Assembly (NCBI RefSeq): GCF_000143145.1
Contig: NC_014313.1
Span: 868,001 to 932,000 of the forward strand
Direction: 5' to 3'
Origin: Hyphomicrobium denitrificans ATCC 51888
Lineage (GTDB): Bacteria > Pseudomonadota > Alphaproteobacteria > Rhizobiales > Hyphomicrobiaceae
Length of the DNA: 64,000 nt
The translations under genes were made by a program, and so were the position numbers. The notes beneath the pieces are model-generated. The model searched no databases and was not told the DNA's origin. It saw only the letters and a program-made list of their open reading frames with translations. The stretch's first letter is position 1, and each line of letters starts with the position of its first letter. Positions 45,574-53,431 of the stretch are shown in pieces.

Positions 45574-46314
45574 GTGCGTGCGTTGAATCTGGTGATTGAA
45601 AATTGCGAGCCCGCAGTGCTCGTTCCCGTTTTCAAAGTCGAAGATCTTGCGACGGACGACACCCTTCGGTCGCTTCAGCGTAACGAGGTGCTTTTCGAGG
45701 CAGGCGATTTGAAATCCCATCTCTATAGGATTGAGACGGGAGCGCTCTGCATTTACCTCACGCATCCGGACAAGACGCGCGAGATCATCGAATTCGCGCT
45801 CGCCGGTGACGTCGTCGGAATGGGATTTCTCGAACGGCACGCGACGGCTGCGCGCGCCGTGGTCGACACGAAAGTCAGATGCCTCGCTCTCGACGAAATC
45901 GATCGCCTGACCGCCGAGGATGAGAGGGCGAAGAGCCGATTTGACGATGCGGTCGAACGCGAGTTCGCGCTTCGACGGGATCATATCGTCAATACCGGAA
46001 GTCCGCGTCAGCTCGTGCAGCTCGCGGCCTTTCTCGTCGCCCTCGCACATCAGAACGAAAGCGAAGGGCGCGATCCGGCGTTGATCGACGATACGTTGGA
46101 ATGCGCAGTCGTGGCCGGTTATCTCGGGATCAGCGTCGATCGTCTTGCGAAGATGCTCGTGGAACTCGATGAGCTAGGCATGATCGAGACCGCGCCCGAT
46201 CATGGAATGCGCATCACGGATATGAAGCGTCTCGAAGCTCTTTCGGATGAAATTGCCGATCCGTTGCTTCAGTCGGATTTGCCCGATGCGGAATGTCAGC
46301 TGCCGGGCAGCTGA
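45574..46314 (+). CDS. Crp/Fnr family transcriptional regulator
   Basis: A 246-residue regulator with an N-terminal cyclic-nucleotide-like beta-roll (EVLFEAGDLKSHLYRIETGA, VVGMGFLERH) and a C-terminal winged helix with VAGYLGISVDRLAKMLVELDELGMIE. It lacks the N-terminal cysteine cluster of oxygen-sensing FNR proteins, so it is more like a FixK- or Crp-type member of unknown signal. The start is GTG 45574. It lies directly before the heme uptake locus on the plus strand; a role there is only contextual. Confidence 0.86.
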   Translation: MRALNLVIENCEPAVLVPVFKVEDLATDDTLRSLQRNEVLFEAGDLKSHLYRIETGALCIYLTHPDKTREIIEFALAGDVVGMGFLERHATAARAVVDTKVRCLALDEIDRLTAEDERAKSRFDDAVEREFALRRDHIVNTGSPRQLVQLAAFLVALAHQNESEGRDPALIDDTLECAVVAGYLGISVDRLAKMLVELDELGMIETAPDHGMRITDMKRLEALSDEIADPLLQSDLPDAECQLPGS

Positions 46315-46395
46315 GCGTCCTGACGTTAGCGGCGCTGGCTTCGGAGCTATCTCCACGACAGCGGGCATTTGAACGCGCGACGCCGTTCGATAGTT

Positions 46396-46620
46396 TTATT
46401 TGGTCAGGATCAGCTTGTTTGCCGCCGTAATGCGGAGGCGATAGTCGGCGCCATTATGCCGGATCAATAATTCCTTCGCGCCCTTGAATAAATCCAGGCT
46501 GCTCCATTCAGGCACGGCGGGGTTCATTCCCTCAGGCAATGGGACAACGGAGTCCGTTGCCGTTTCAGCAGGTTTTTTCGCGCGGTGATCTCTCCGACGG
46601 TTTTGTATCGCCGATGTCAC
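46396..46620 (-). CDS. hemP: hemin uptake protein HemP
   Basis: A small protein of the HemP family (PF10636) with the diagnostic C-terminus LLIRHNGADYRLRITAANKLILTK (positions within the last 27 residues). I prefer GTG 46620 (74 residues), which has AGGGG eight bases upstream; ATG 46671 (91 residues) is possible but overlaps a promoter-like element. HemP/HmuP proteins are needed for heme uptake and in Bradyrhizobium activate the heme transport genes with Irr. It is divergent from the heme degradation and transport genes. Confidence 0.82.
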   Translation of the reverse strand: MTSAIQNRRRDHRAKKPAETATDSVVPLPEGMNPAVPEWSSLDLFKGAKELLIRHNGADYRLRITAANKLILTK

Positions 46621-46671
46621 GCGTTCGACCCCTGTTCCCACACGCTTGCATTCCAGTTTGAATGTTGACAT

Positions 46672-46904
46672 ATATAGTACAGTTTAACTATGCAACAACT
46701 AGGTCGCTGGCGGCCGAGCTGCGCAACGTTTGATGGAGTGACTGCCGTAGGGCGAAACAGACGATAGCGAGCACAGTCTCCAGCCATGTTCGGACATTTG
46801 TCCGGCAATGCCAGCGCCGACAAAAACGTAAAGTCGAAAAATCAAAAAACCCGTTCGATCGCGATGCTCGCGATCATCCGGGACCATGCAAATGAGGGTA
46901 TGAC
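46672..46904. promoter_or_regulatory. divergent control region of the heme locus
   Basis: It contains three dyads: ATAGT-N8-ACTAT at 46674-46691, CGGACA-TT-TGTCCG at 46791-46804, and GATCGCGA-TGC-TCGCGATC at 46857-46875. On the minus strand TTGCAT (overlapping 46691-46696) could serve as -35 for hemP. Iron-responsive control (Irr, RirA or Fur) is expected in this group, but I do not see a textbook Irr ICE motif. Confidence 0.5.
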
Positions 46905-47240
46905 ATGTTTATCGCGATGAACCGTTTTAAGGTGATCAAGGGACAAGAGAGCGAATTCGAAGCCGCCTGGAAGGGCCGCGATTCACATCTCAACCGGATG
47001 AAGGGATTCATCGAGTTTCATCTTCTTCGCGGTCCCGAGAATGAGGATCACACGCTCTATTCATCGCATACCACCTGGTCGAGCTTCGCGGATTTCGACG
47101 CGTGGACGAAATCCGAAGAGTTCCGGGCGTCGCACCGTGGCGCGGGCGACCGCAAGCCGATGTTCCTCGGTCATCCGCAATTCGAAGGCTTTCATGTGAT
47201 CCAGTCGCTGAGCCTCAACAACAAAGCTGCGGCTGAGTAA
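46905..47240 (+). CDS. heme-degrading monooxygenase (IsdG/HmuD-like)
   Basis: A 111-residue ABM-fold protein. It conserves the heme-degrading triad of the IsdG family: N6 in MNRFKV, W67 and H77 in FRASHRGAG. Such enzymes open the heme ring to release iron; Bradyrhizobium HmuD and HmuQ are homologous and sit beside the heme transport genes. GAGGG precedes ATG 46905. It starts the plus-strand heme operon. Confidence 0.88.
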   Translation: MFIAMNRFKVIKGQESEFEAAWKGRDSHLNRMKGFIEFHLLRGPENEDHTLYSSHTTWSSFADFDAWTKSEEFRASHRGAGDRKPMFLGHPQFEGFHVIQSLSLNNKAAAE

Positions 47241-47258
47241 GAGAAGGTTTTGTCGATC

Positions 47259-47804
47259 ATGAACCTCGCCGTGCGAGACAGCGTTTCAGCCGATCCGAAT
47301 GCGGAAGCCGCGGTGCGTAATGCGCTTCGCGACAATCCAGACGGCGTGCTCGAAGCAGTCGCTGCTGCTCATTCCGTTTCCTACCGTTCCGTTCTCGATT
47401 GTCTTCCGGCTGAAAACGCAGCCGTCGCTTCAAAAGACAAGTTCGACCGGATCTGGGAGGACCTTACGAGCTGGGGAGACGTTGTCTTTATCGTGCACAC
47501 GGAAGACGGTGTGTTCGAAACAGCCTGCACCATTCCTGCCGGCACGCACGCGCGAGGTTACTTCAATATTCATGGCGACAGCCCGCTCGGCGGTCACCTC
47601 AAAATCGAACGCTGCGCGGCGATCTATTTCGTGGACCGGCCGTTCTTCAAGCGCCGTTCCTGCTCGATCCAGTTTCTCAACGGCGATGGTCAGGCGATGT
47701 TCAAGATCTTCGTCGGTCGCGACGAAGCGAAGAATTTGAAGCCGGAGCAGGTGGCTCGCTTCGAGAAACTGCGAACCGAGACGGCGTCAAAAGGGGAAGC
47801 GTAG
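47259..47804 (+). CDS. hutX: heme utilization carrier protein HutX
   Basis: About 181 residues from ATG 47259, which is set correctly behind GAGAAGG; TTG 47250 lies too close to it. The N-terminal half has VRNALRDNPDGVLEAVAAAHSVS. The C-terminal domain has GHLKIERCAAIYFVDRPFFK and AMFKIFVGRDEAKNLK, typical of HutX/HuvX heme-binding cytosolic carriers. HutX hands heme to a degrading enzyme, consistent with the monooxygenase just upstream. Confidence 0.88.
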   Translation: MNLAVRDSVSADPNAEAAVRNALRDNPDGVLEAVAAAHSVSYRSVLDCLPAENAAVASKDKFDRIWEDLTSWGDVVFIVHTEDGVFETACTIPAGTHARGYFNIHGDSPLGGHLKIERCAAIYFVDRPFFKRRSCSIQFLNGDGQAMFKIFVGRDEAKNLKPEQVARFEKLRTETASKGEA

Positions 47805-47810
47805 GCGCCA

Positions 47811-48734
47811 ATGAAAATCGCGATACTGCCTGCTTTGGTGGCGATCCTCGGGCTATCCCTGGCGCCGCTGTCAGCCAATGGCGAACAAGCGCAGCAGACC
47901 GAAGCCGCGCCGCAAGTGGCTTCGCAGTCTGCGCGCGTGATCGCGGCGGGCGGCGTCGTGACCGAGATCGTCTACGCGCTCGGGCGATCCGATATTCTCG
48001 TTGGTGTCGATACGACCAGCACGTATCCGGAATCGGCGTTGAAAGAGAAGCCGAATGTCGGGTACGTGCGAGCGCTCTCTTCCGAAGGTCTTCTATCGCT
48101 GAAGCCGACGACTCTCATCGCTGTGCAATCGGCTGGGCCGCGTGATGTCCTGAGTACGGTCGAGGGAGCCGGCATCAAGGTGCTCACGATCCCGGAAATT
48201 TCGACGCCGGCGGGCATTTCGACGAAGGTCAAGGAAATCTCGGATTTCCTGGGCGAAGGGCCGAAAGGCGCCGCACTCGCAGCCGATATCGATAAACGGT
48301 TTGCGGCGGTCGACGCGCTGCGCGCGCAAATCAAGAAGCCGCGCCGCGCTCTTTTCATTCTCTCGTTCCAAAACGGCCGGGCGATGGTCGGCGGTCGCAA
48401 CACCTCGGCCGACGGCATCCTGGCTCTTGCCGGATTGGAGAATGTCGCGTCGTCGCTCGAAGGTTGGAAGCCGATCAGCGATGAAGCACTGTTCGAAGCC
48501 GCGCCCGATGTCATCATCGCGATGGCGAACGGCCAGCAGGTAACGACTGTCGAGAGCATCATGGCCGTACCCGCGTTTGCTGCAACGCCGGCCGCGAAAT
48601 CGAAGTCGATCTTGATTTTTGATGGCGGTTATCTCCTGAGCTTCGGTCCGCGCACGCCGAATGCGGCCCAGGATCTGATCCTCGCGGCCTATCCGGAACT
48701 CGCCAAACCGGATAAGCGCTCCGATCTTCAGTGA
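47811..48734 (+). CDS. hmuT: heme ABC transporter substrate-binding protein HmuT
   Basis: A 307-residue periplasmic binding protein with a signal peptide (residues 1-24). The type III (TroA/BtuF) fold begins with ARVIAAGGVVTEIVYALGR and has DILVGVDTTSTYP and LSLKPTTLIAVQSAGP. It delivers heme to HmuUV. It starts 6 bases after hutX and its stop overlaps the permease start. Confidence 0.93.
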   Translation: MKIAILPALVAILGLSLAPLSANGEQAQQTEAAPQVASQSARVIAAGGVVTEIVYALGRSDILVGVDTTSTYPESALKEKPNVGYVRALSSEGLLSLKPTTLIAVQSAGPRDVLSTVEGAGIKVLTIPEISTPAGISTKVKEISDFLGEGPKGAALAADIDKRFAAVDALRAQIKKPRRALFILSFQNGRAMVGGRNTSADGILALAGLENVASSLEGWKPISDEALFEAAPDVIIAMANGQQVTTVESIMAVPAFAATPAAKSKSILIFDGGYLLSFGPRTPNAAQDLILAAYPELAKPDKRSDLQ

Positions 48735-49792
48735 TGCAACACATTCCACAAGTAGCGTATCGCAAGACGGTCGCGATGGTGGCGCTATGCGTCTTGCTGG
48801 CCGTCGTAGCGATCGCTGCGATCTGCTTCGGGTCAGTTTCCATCGCGCCGCGACGTGTGTTCGAGATTCTGCTGGGGCTTGATCCGAGCGAGCAAACGGA
48901 TTTCGCGCGGGATGCGCTGGTGATCACCCAAATCCGATTGCCGCGCTTGTTGCTCGGGGCAGCCGTCGGTGCTGCGCTCGCGGCTTCCGGCGCGGTGATG
49001 CAAGGTCTGTTTCGCAATCCGCTCGCCGACCCCGGTTTGATCGGCGTGTCCTCCGGCGCGGGCTTTGCCGCGGCGCTTGCGATCGTGCTCGGCGGAACAT
49101 TGCTGCCTGAGTCCGTCAACAAGCTTCCGTTCGAGATCCTTCCGATCGCAGCGTTCGTCGGCGCGCTGCTGGCGACGTTCCTGCTCTACATGGTTGCGAG
49201 CCGGGGCGGGCGGACATCGATGGCGATCATGCTTCTCGCCGGCATTGCATTTGCCGCGCTGGCTGGAGCCGGAACGGGCTTGCTCTCCTACATCAGCGAC
49301 GATCGCCAGCTTCGCGATCTGACGTTCTGGTCGATGGGCAGCCTCGGCGGCGCGACGTGGAGTAAAGTCTCTGTTGTCGTGCCGATGGTGCTGCCGACGC
49401 TGATCGCCATCCCGTTTCTCGCGCATGGGCTCAACGCCATGGCGCTTGGAGAAGCGGAAGCCTATCATCTCGGTGTCAACGTCAATCGCCTCAAGGTCGC
49501 GGCGATCCTGCTCGTTTCGGTCGCGGTCGGCGCTGCCGTCGCGTGCTCGGGGCTGATCGGCTTCGTCGGCATTATCGTGCCGCATGTGCTTCGTCTCGCG
49601 GTCGGCGCGAATTATCGCTTCCTGCTGCCGGCTTCGGCGCTGCTCGGCGCGGCATTGCTTGTCGGCGCGGACATCTGCGCAAGGACGATCGTTTCTCCGA
49701 GCGAATTGCCGATCGGGATCATCATGGCGACGATCGGCGCGCCGTTCTTCATCTGGTTGTTGCTCCGTCGTAGCCCGGAGTTCGCCATATGA
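48734..49792 (+). CDS. hmuU: heme ABC transporter permease HmuU
   Basis: A FecCD-type permease of about 352 residues with ten membrane helices. Family segments include RLPRLLLGAAVGAALAASGA, QGLFRNPLADPGLIGVSSGA and GLIGFVGIIVPHVLR. ATG 48734 overlaps the hmuT stop (TGATG). It forms the heme channel through the inner membrane with HmuV. Confidence 0.94.
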   Translation: MQHIPQVAYRKTVAMVALCVLLAVVAIAAICFGSVSIAPRRVFEILLGLDPSEQTDFARDALVITQIRLPRLLLGAAVGAALAASGAVMQGLFRNPLADPGLIGVSSGAGFAAALAIVLGGTLLPESVNKLPFEILPIAAFVGALLATFLLYMVASRGGRTSMAIMLLAGIAFAALAGAGTGLLSYISDDRQLRDLTFWSMGSLGGATWSKVSVVVPMVLPTLIAIPFLAHGLNAMALGEAEAYHLGVNVNRLKVAAILLVSVAVGAAVACSGLIGFVGIIVPHVLRLAVGANYRFLLPASALLGAALLVGADICARTIVSPSELPIGIIMATIGAPFFIWLLLRRSPEFAI

Positions 49793-50631
49793 CAGAGATG
49801 ATCGCCGTCCACGATCTGTCGTATCAGGTCGGCCCGAAAAAGCTTCTGGAGCGTATCAGCTTCGCCGCGAAGGCGGGCGAGGTTCTGGCGATCGTCGGTC
49901 CGAACGGCGCGGGCAAGTCGACGTTGCTGCGCATGCTGTCGGGGGAAGCTCGGCCGAGTGAGGGCACGATCCTGATCCGCGGCGAGGCGCTCGAAGCGCT
50001 GCCGCAGCGGCAGCTTGCGGCGAGGCGTGCGGTGATGCTGCAGAATTCGCGCGTCGCGTTTCCGTTCACGGCTTTCGAGGTCGTGCGTCTCGGGGCAGAG
50101 GGTGTCGGTATCGGCCTGTCGCGCAGAGATCGCGATCAACTCGCGCTTTCAGCGTTGGCAAGCGCGGACGCGGCGGAGTTCACGGAGCGCAATTTCCTGA
50201 CGCTGTCGGGAGGCGAGCAGCAACGCGTCAGCTTTGCGCGCGCATTGGCGCAGCTGGCTGCGGGAAAGACGCTCGAGTCCGATCAAATTCTCATGCTGGA
50301 TGAGCCGATCGCCAGCCTCGACATCCGTCATCAGCTGGCGCTTCTCGAGCATGCGCGCACGCTTGCCCACTCCGAGCGCGTGCTTGTGATCGTCGTTCTG
50401 CACGATCTGGCGCTGGCGCATTCGTTCGCCGATCGGACTCTCGTACTGCAGAAGGGCCGGCTTGCCACGATAGCGACGAGCGAGGCGCCGCTTTCGCGCG
50501 ATCTAATCGAACGGATATTCGAAGTTTCGATCGTTGCTGAGCATTGCCACGGCACGCCGTGGCGGCAGCTCGAAGGATCGCAATCCTCGACGGCGTTCTC
50601 CCAGCAGCGCCGGGTGAGCGCTTCGACCTAA
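49789..50631 (+). CDS. hmuV: heme ABC transporter ATP-binding protein HmuV
   Basis: A 280-residue ABC ATPase with Walker A GPNGAGKST, the signature LSGGEQQR and Walker B ILMLDEP. It energises HmuU. Its start overlaps the permease stop (ATGA). The C-terminal extension after about residue 255 is low-complexity. Confidence 0.95.
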   Translation: MTEMIAVHDLSYQVGPKKLLERISFAAKAGEVLAIVGPNGAGKSTLLRMLSGEARPSEGTILIRGEALEALPQRQLAARRAVMLQNSRVAFPFTAFEVVRLGAEGVGIGLSRRDRDQLALSALASADAAEFTERNFLTLSGGEQQRVSFARALAQLAAGKTLESDQILMLDEPIASLDIRHQLALLEHARTLAHSERVLVIVVLHDLALAHSFADRTLVLQKGRLATIATSEAPLSRDLIERIFEVSIVAEHCHGTPWRQLEGSQSSTAFSQQRRVSAST

Positions 50632-50656
50632 ATCGAGATCAGCTCGCAGGTACAAG

Positions 50657-50714
50657 CGCGGCCTTCAGCGGCGACTGCATTGCCGTCGCTGAAGGCCGCG
50701 TCGTTTTCTTTTCG
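50657..50714 (+). terminator. strong terminator of the hmu operon
   Basis: A perfect 14-bp stem (50657-50670 with 50687-50700) is followed by TCGTTTTCTTTT. It lies 25 bases after the hmuV stop. Confidence 0.92.
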
Positions 50715-50756
50715 AGGTGAGATGCCAATCGCCGTCGTTGGCGTTTGGCTACGGCG

Positions 50757-51173
50757 TCACTTCTGCTTGGCAACCGGTTCGATTGGCAAGCCTGCCTGCT
50801 TCCACGCTTTGAAGCCGCCATCGATGTGCGCGACGTGGCTCAGGCCCATGTCCTGCAGAGTCGCCGCAGCGAGGCTCGATCGGCCTGAGGATGCGCAATA
50901 GAGAATCAATTCGTTGCCCGAACTGAATACATCCTTGTGATATGGACTGGCGGGATCGGCCAGGAACTCCAGCATTCCGCGCGGCGCATGCACAGCTCCC
51001 GGGATTGCTCCATCAGCTTCGAGTTCGTGGGGTTCGCGAATGTCGATGAAAGTGACGTTGGGGCCGTTCAACTTCGCTTTTGCTTCGTCGAGCGTCAGAG
51101 TCTGAATTCGGTCCCGAGCTTCCGCGATGAGCTGCTTGATGCCTTTGGTAATTCCCATTTCCATCTCGTCCAT
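50757..51173 (-). CDS. rhodanese-like domain protein
   Basis: A single rhodanese domain of about 138 residues from ATG 51173 (ATG 51158 and 51200 are alternatives). The active-site cysteine is C93 in LYCASSGRSSLAA, and the N-terminal FIDIREPHELEADGAIPGA and C-terminal IDGGFKAWKQAGLP are typical. Such proteins carry persulfide sulfur for transfer. The cytosolic partner is unknown. It faces the hmu terminator. Confidence 0.87.
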   Translation of the reverse strand: MDEMEMGITKGIKQLIAEARDRIQTLTLDEAKAKLNGPNVTFIDIREPHELEADGAIPGAVHAPRGMLEFLADPASPYHKDVFSSGNELILYCASSGRSSLAAATLQDMGLSHVAHIDGGFKAWKQAGLPIEPVAKQK

Positions 51174-51386
51174 TTGATTGCGTTCGCATACGTCTCTCAA
51201 CCTGATCGACGTCTGCCGGGGAAATCATAACGGGTAAGTTGGGGACGATATTCCTTTTTCCAATCGATTTGGCCCGCGTCGTTGTGGCGAATTGTAGATA
51301 TTTTAACCAAAACTGCACGGCCCGCTCGTAGAGTTGCCACGGTTTTGGAGCAAGCCAATCTCCGACGTACCCGTGAAGGTGCTACG

Positions 51387-52337
51387 ATGTTTTGGGGGAA
51401 GGGGCGGCATTCTGCCGTCCAACACAGCTTCGCTGATGACGACCGTCACGTGCTGCGAGCCGGTGTGCTTGCCGCGCTCGTATGCCTTTGTCCGCTATTT
51501 TCGCCGAGCGTGGATGCCAAGACTCCGGGAGCGAAATATTGCTTCAGCGGCTGGTGCCATCGCGTCGGCACGTTGAAGCAAACCGAAAGTCTCGTCGGCT
51601 GGCGCGGCTATCTGCAGGCCTCGTTCTACGATGACTGCAGCCGCGATCGCTTGAATCCTTGCGGGCTGACGAGTTCGGGAAGTGTGTTCCGTCCGGATCT
51701 GCCCGATAACGCAGCAAGCCCGCTGTTCCCTGATGGGACGGTGATCCTCGCTTACAATCCGCGGACTGGACGTGCATCCGTTCTGCGCATCACCAATGCG
51801 GGCCCCTACAGCGGACAGCGCAAGCTCGATGTTTCGCGCGCCGCCGCCGATAGTCTCGGGTTTCGGAAGGAAGGTGTCGCGCATCTCGTCGTCAGCGTCT
51901 TGAAGGCTCCGACCGCGCAAGAGGCGACGTACGCGCGGCGGCGCGTTTACCCGAGCGTGCCGGGTTTTCTCGGCAGCTTCGGTAATTTCGATGAGGCTTA
52001 CGCGGCGGGCTTGAAGAAGCTCGATCTCGATGAGCCGCTGGCTGCGGATGCGGAAACGTTCGCTTCCGCCGAGCCGACCAGCGAGAATACTTCAGACGAG
52101 GATCTGGTTCCGAAACCGCGCCCGGCAGTGTCGCCGTATCTCGCGCGCGAACTCGTCATGCTGAAATTGTTGCCGCGGCCGGCGCGTCGCGCGCGTCCGG
52201 CCGATATCGCTGGCGATGCCGAACTGGAACCGCAAGCCGAAGATGCTCCTGCGACATCGCCAAGCGCGATCGATTTCGGATTCGGACTACGGAAGTTTAT
52301 TGGCGCGTCACAGATCGCGGTGAGTTCCAGCAAGTAA
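51387..52337 (+). CDS. RlpA-like protein with double-psi beta-barrel domain
   Basis: About 316 residues from ATG 51387, with GAAGGTG seven bases before. A signal-like hydrophobic segment (about 22-40) precedes an RlpA-type DPBB domain: LQASFYDDCS, SSGSVF and RITNAGPYSGQRKLDVSRAAA, the last carrying the conserved aspartate of RlpA lytic transglycosylases. Cysteines around residues 53-99 suggest disulfides. The C-terminal 120 residues are low-complexity, and there is no SPOR domain. It may act on denuded septal glycan or be structural. Confidence 0.82.
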   Translation: MFWGKGRHSAVQHSFADDDRHVLRAGVLAALVCLCPLFSPSVDAKTPGAKYCFSGWCHRVGTLKQTESLVGWRGYLQASFYDDCSRDRLNPCGLTSSGSVFRPDLPDNAASPLFPDGTVILAYNPRTGRASVLRITNAGPYSGQRKLDVSRAAADSLGFRKEGVAHLVVSVLKAPTAQEATYARRRVYPSVPGFLGSFGNFDEAYAAGLKKLDLDEPLAADAETFASAEPTSENTSDEDLVPKPRPAVSPYLARELVMLKLLPRPARRARPADIAGDAELEPQAEDAPATSPSAIDFGFGLRKFIGASQIAVSSSK

Positions 52338-52388
52338 CCGCGTTACTACGAGAGTGAACGCGCGCACGGGCTCGCATTTCGTCCAGAC

Positions 52389-53039
52389 TTATTGCGATGA
52401 TTTGGCGTGAACCGACGTGTTCGGCTCGAGGGCCATTGTTTTGTCAGCGGTGAGCGCCGCAGCATGCTTCCGAGGCCGTACGGCCAGCGTCGGAAGCTTG
52501 ATCAGAACCGGTTCGGCGAGCATCGGCTCATCGACCGGCAACTCGGGCTCCGCTACCGGGCGCTGAATTTGCGCCACATGCTGCTTTTTGACTGGGGTCT
52601 TTACGGCCTTGACGATCTTGGTCTGAGCGGCGGGCGCCGGCGGCGCTTTCTGCTGTTCCTCAAGGGTCGCGGTTCCGGTTTCGCCGTCCTCGCGCTGCCA
52701 GAAAATCCGTTGTCCGTCGCGCTGAATGGCGAGGCAATGCTGCTCGCCGCTGAACCAGCGGAACCACTTGTAGCAGATGCGGTCTTCCGCGAGCCAATAG
52801 CGGCCCCGGTCTTTTTGCGAGCCGAGATACGACGCCAGCTGACCGGCATCTCCCGACATCAGGCCATCGCCATCAAACTTGATGGGGACCACCATTCCGA
52901 GCGGCGTGTCGAGCTTGAGAACCGAGCCGGGGAGCGTCGCCTTGATCGCGTCGGCGTTCAACGGGACCGGCTCGGCGGCAACGGTGTGGGCGTTGAGGAC
53001 GCAGGACGTGATGGCAATAAAACACAAAGTAATACGCAC
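52389..53039 (-). CDS. exported hypothetical protein
   Basis: About 216 residues from GTG 53039, which has GGGGA eight bases upstream and opens directly into a signal peptide (VRITLCFIAITSCVLN...). The mature domain (about 24-118) has LGMVVPIKFDGDGLMSGDAG and RICYKWFRWFSGEQHCLAI, with two cysteines that may pair. The C-terminal half is disordered, rich in Pro, Lys and Ala. It resembles uncharacterised rhizobial proteins; the function is unknown. Confidence 0.7.
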   Translation of the reverse strand: MRITLCFIAITSCVLNAHTVAAEPVPLNADAIKATLPGSVLKLDTPLGMVVPIKFDGDGLMSGDAGQLASYLGSQKDRGRYWLAEDRICYKWFRWFSGEQHCLAIQRDGQRIFWQREDGETGTATLEEQQKAPPAPAAQTKIVKAVKTPVKKQHVAQIQRPVAEPELPVDEPMLAEPVLIKLPTLAVRPRKHAAALTADKTMALEPNTSVHAKSSQ

Positions 53040-53431
53040 GATAAAGTCCCCGAAGCCCCGATCTACTTCCGGGATAACTGTGGCGCCATCAAGATCGCTG
53101 ATTGTTCTCCGTTTCAACACTTCTGCCAATCCAGTTTTCTGGTCTCGACGATGTCCAAATGCGCGCGAGAAGCGGGCTTTCCGAATGGGATAGTCAACTC
53201 ATGCGATCGCAAAGTTCATGAAATGCAAACTACGATGCAAAGGCTTTTTTTCTCTTAAGACTTCGTTCGCTTTGTCCCGAAGGCGGTCGCTGCCGATCGT
53301 GGTGTCGACCACCTAATCGAGAAGCGACGCGGGCGGATTTTGTCGCCCATCCCGCCGCTTCACCCCATTTCCGCCGCGGCGGAGCCGGACTAAGTTCGGC
53401 AACCGAGATAACGGGAAGTCAGGGGACGTCG
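53040..53431. other. 392-base divergent intergenic region
   Basis: No gene is supported. A direct repeat ATGCAAA at 53223-53229 and 53235-53241 (12-base period) is followed by a T7 run. The AGGGGA about 53421-53426 is the ribosome site for the next gene. Confidence 0.4.
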
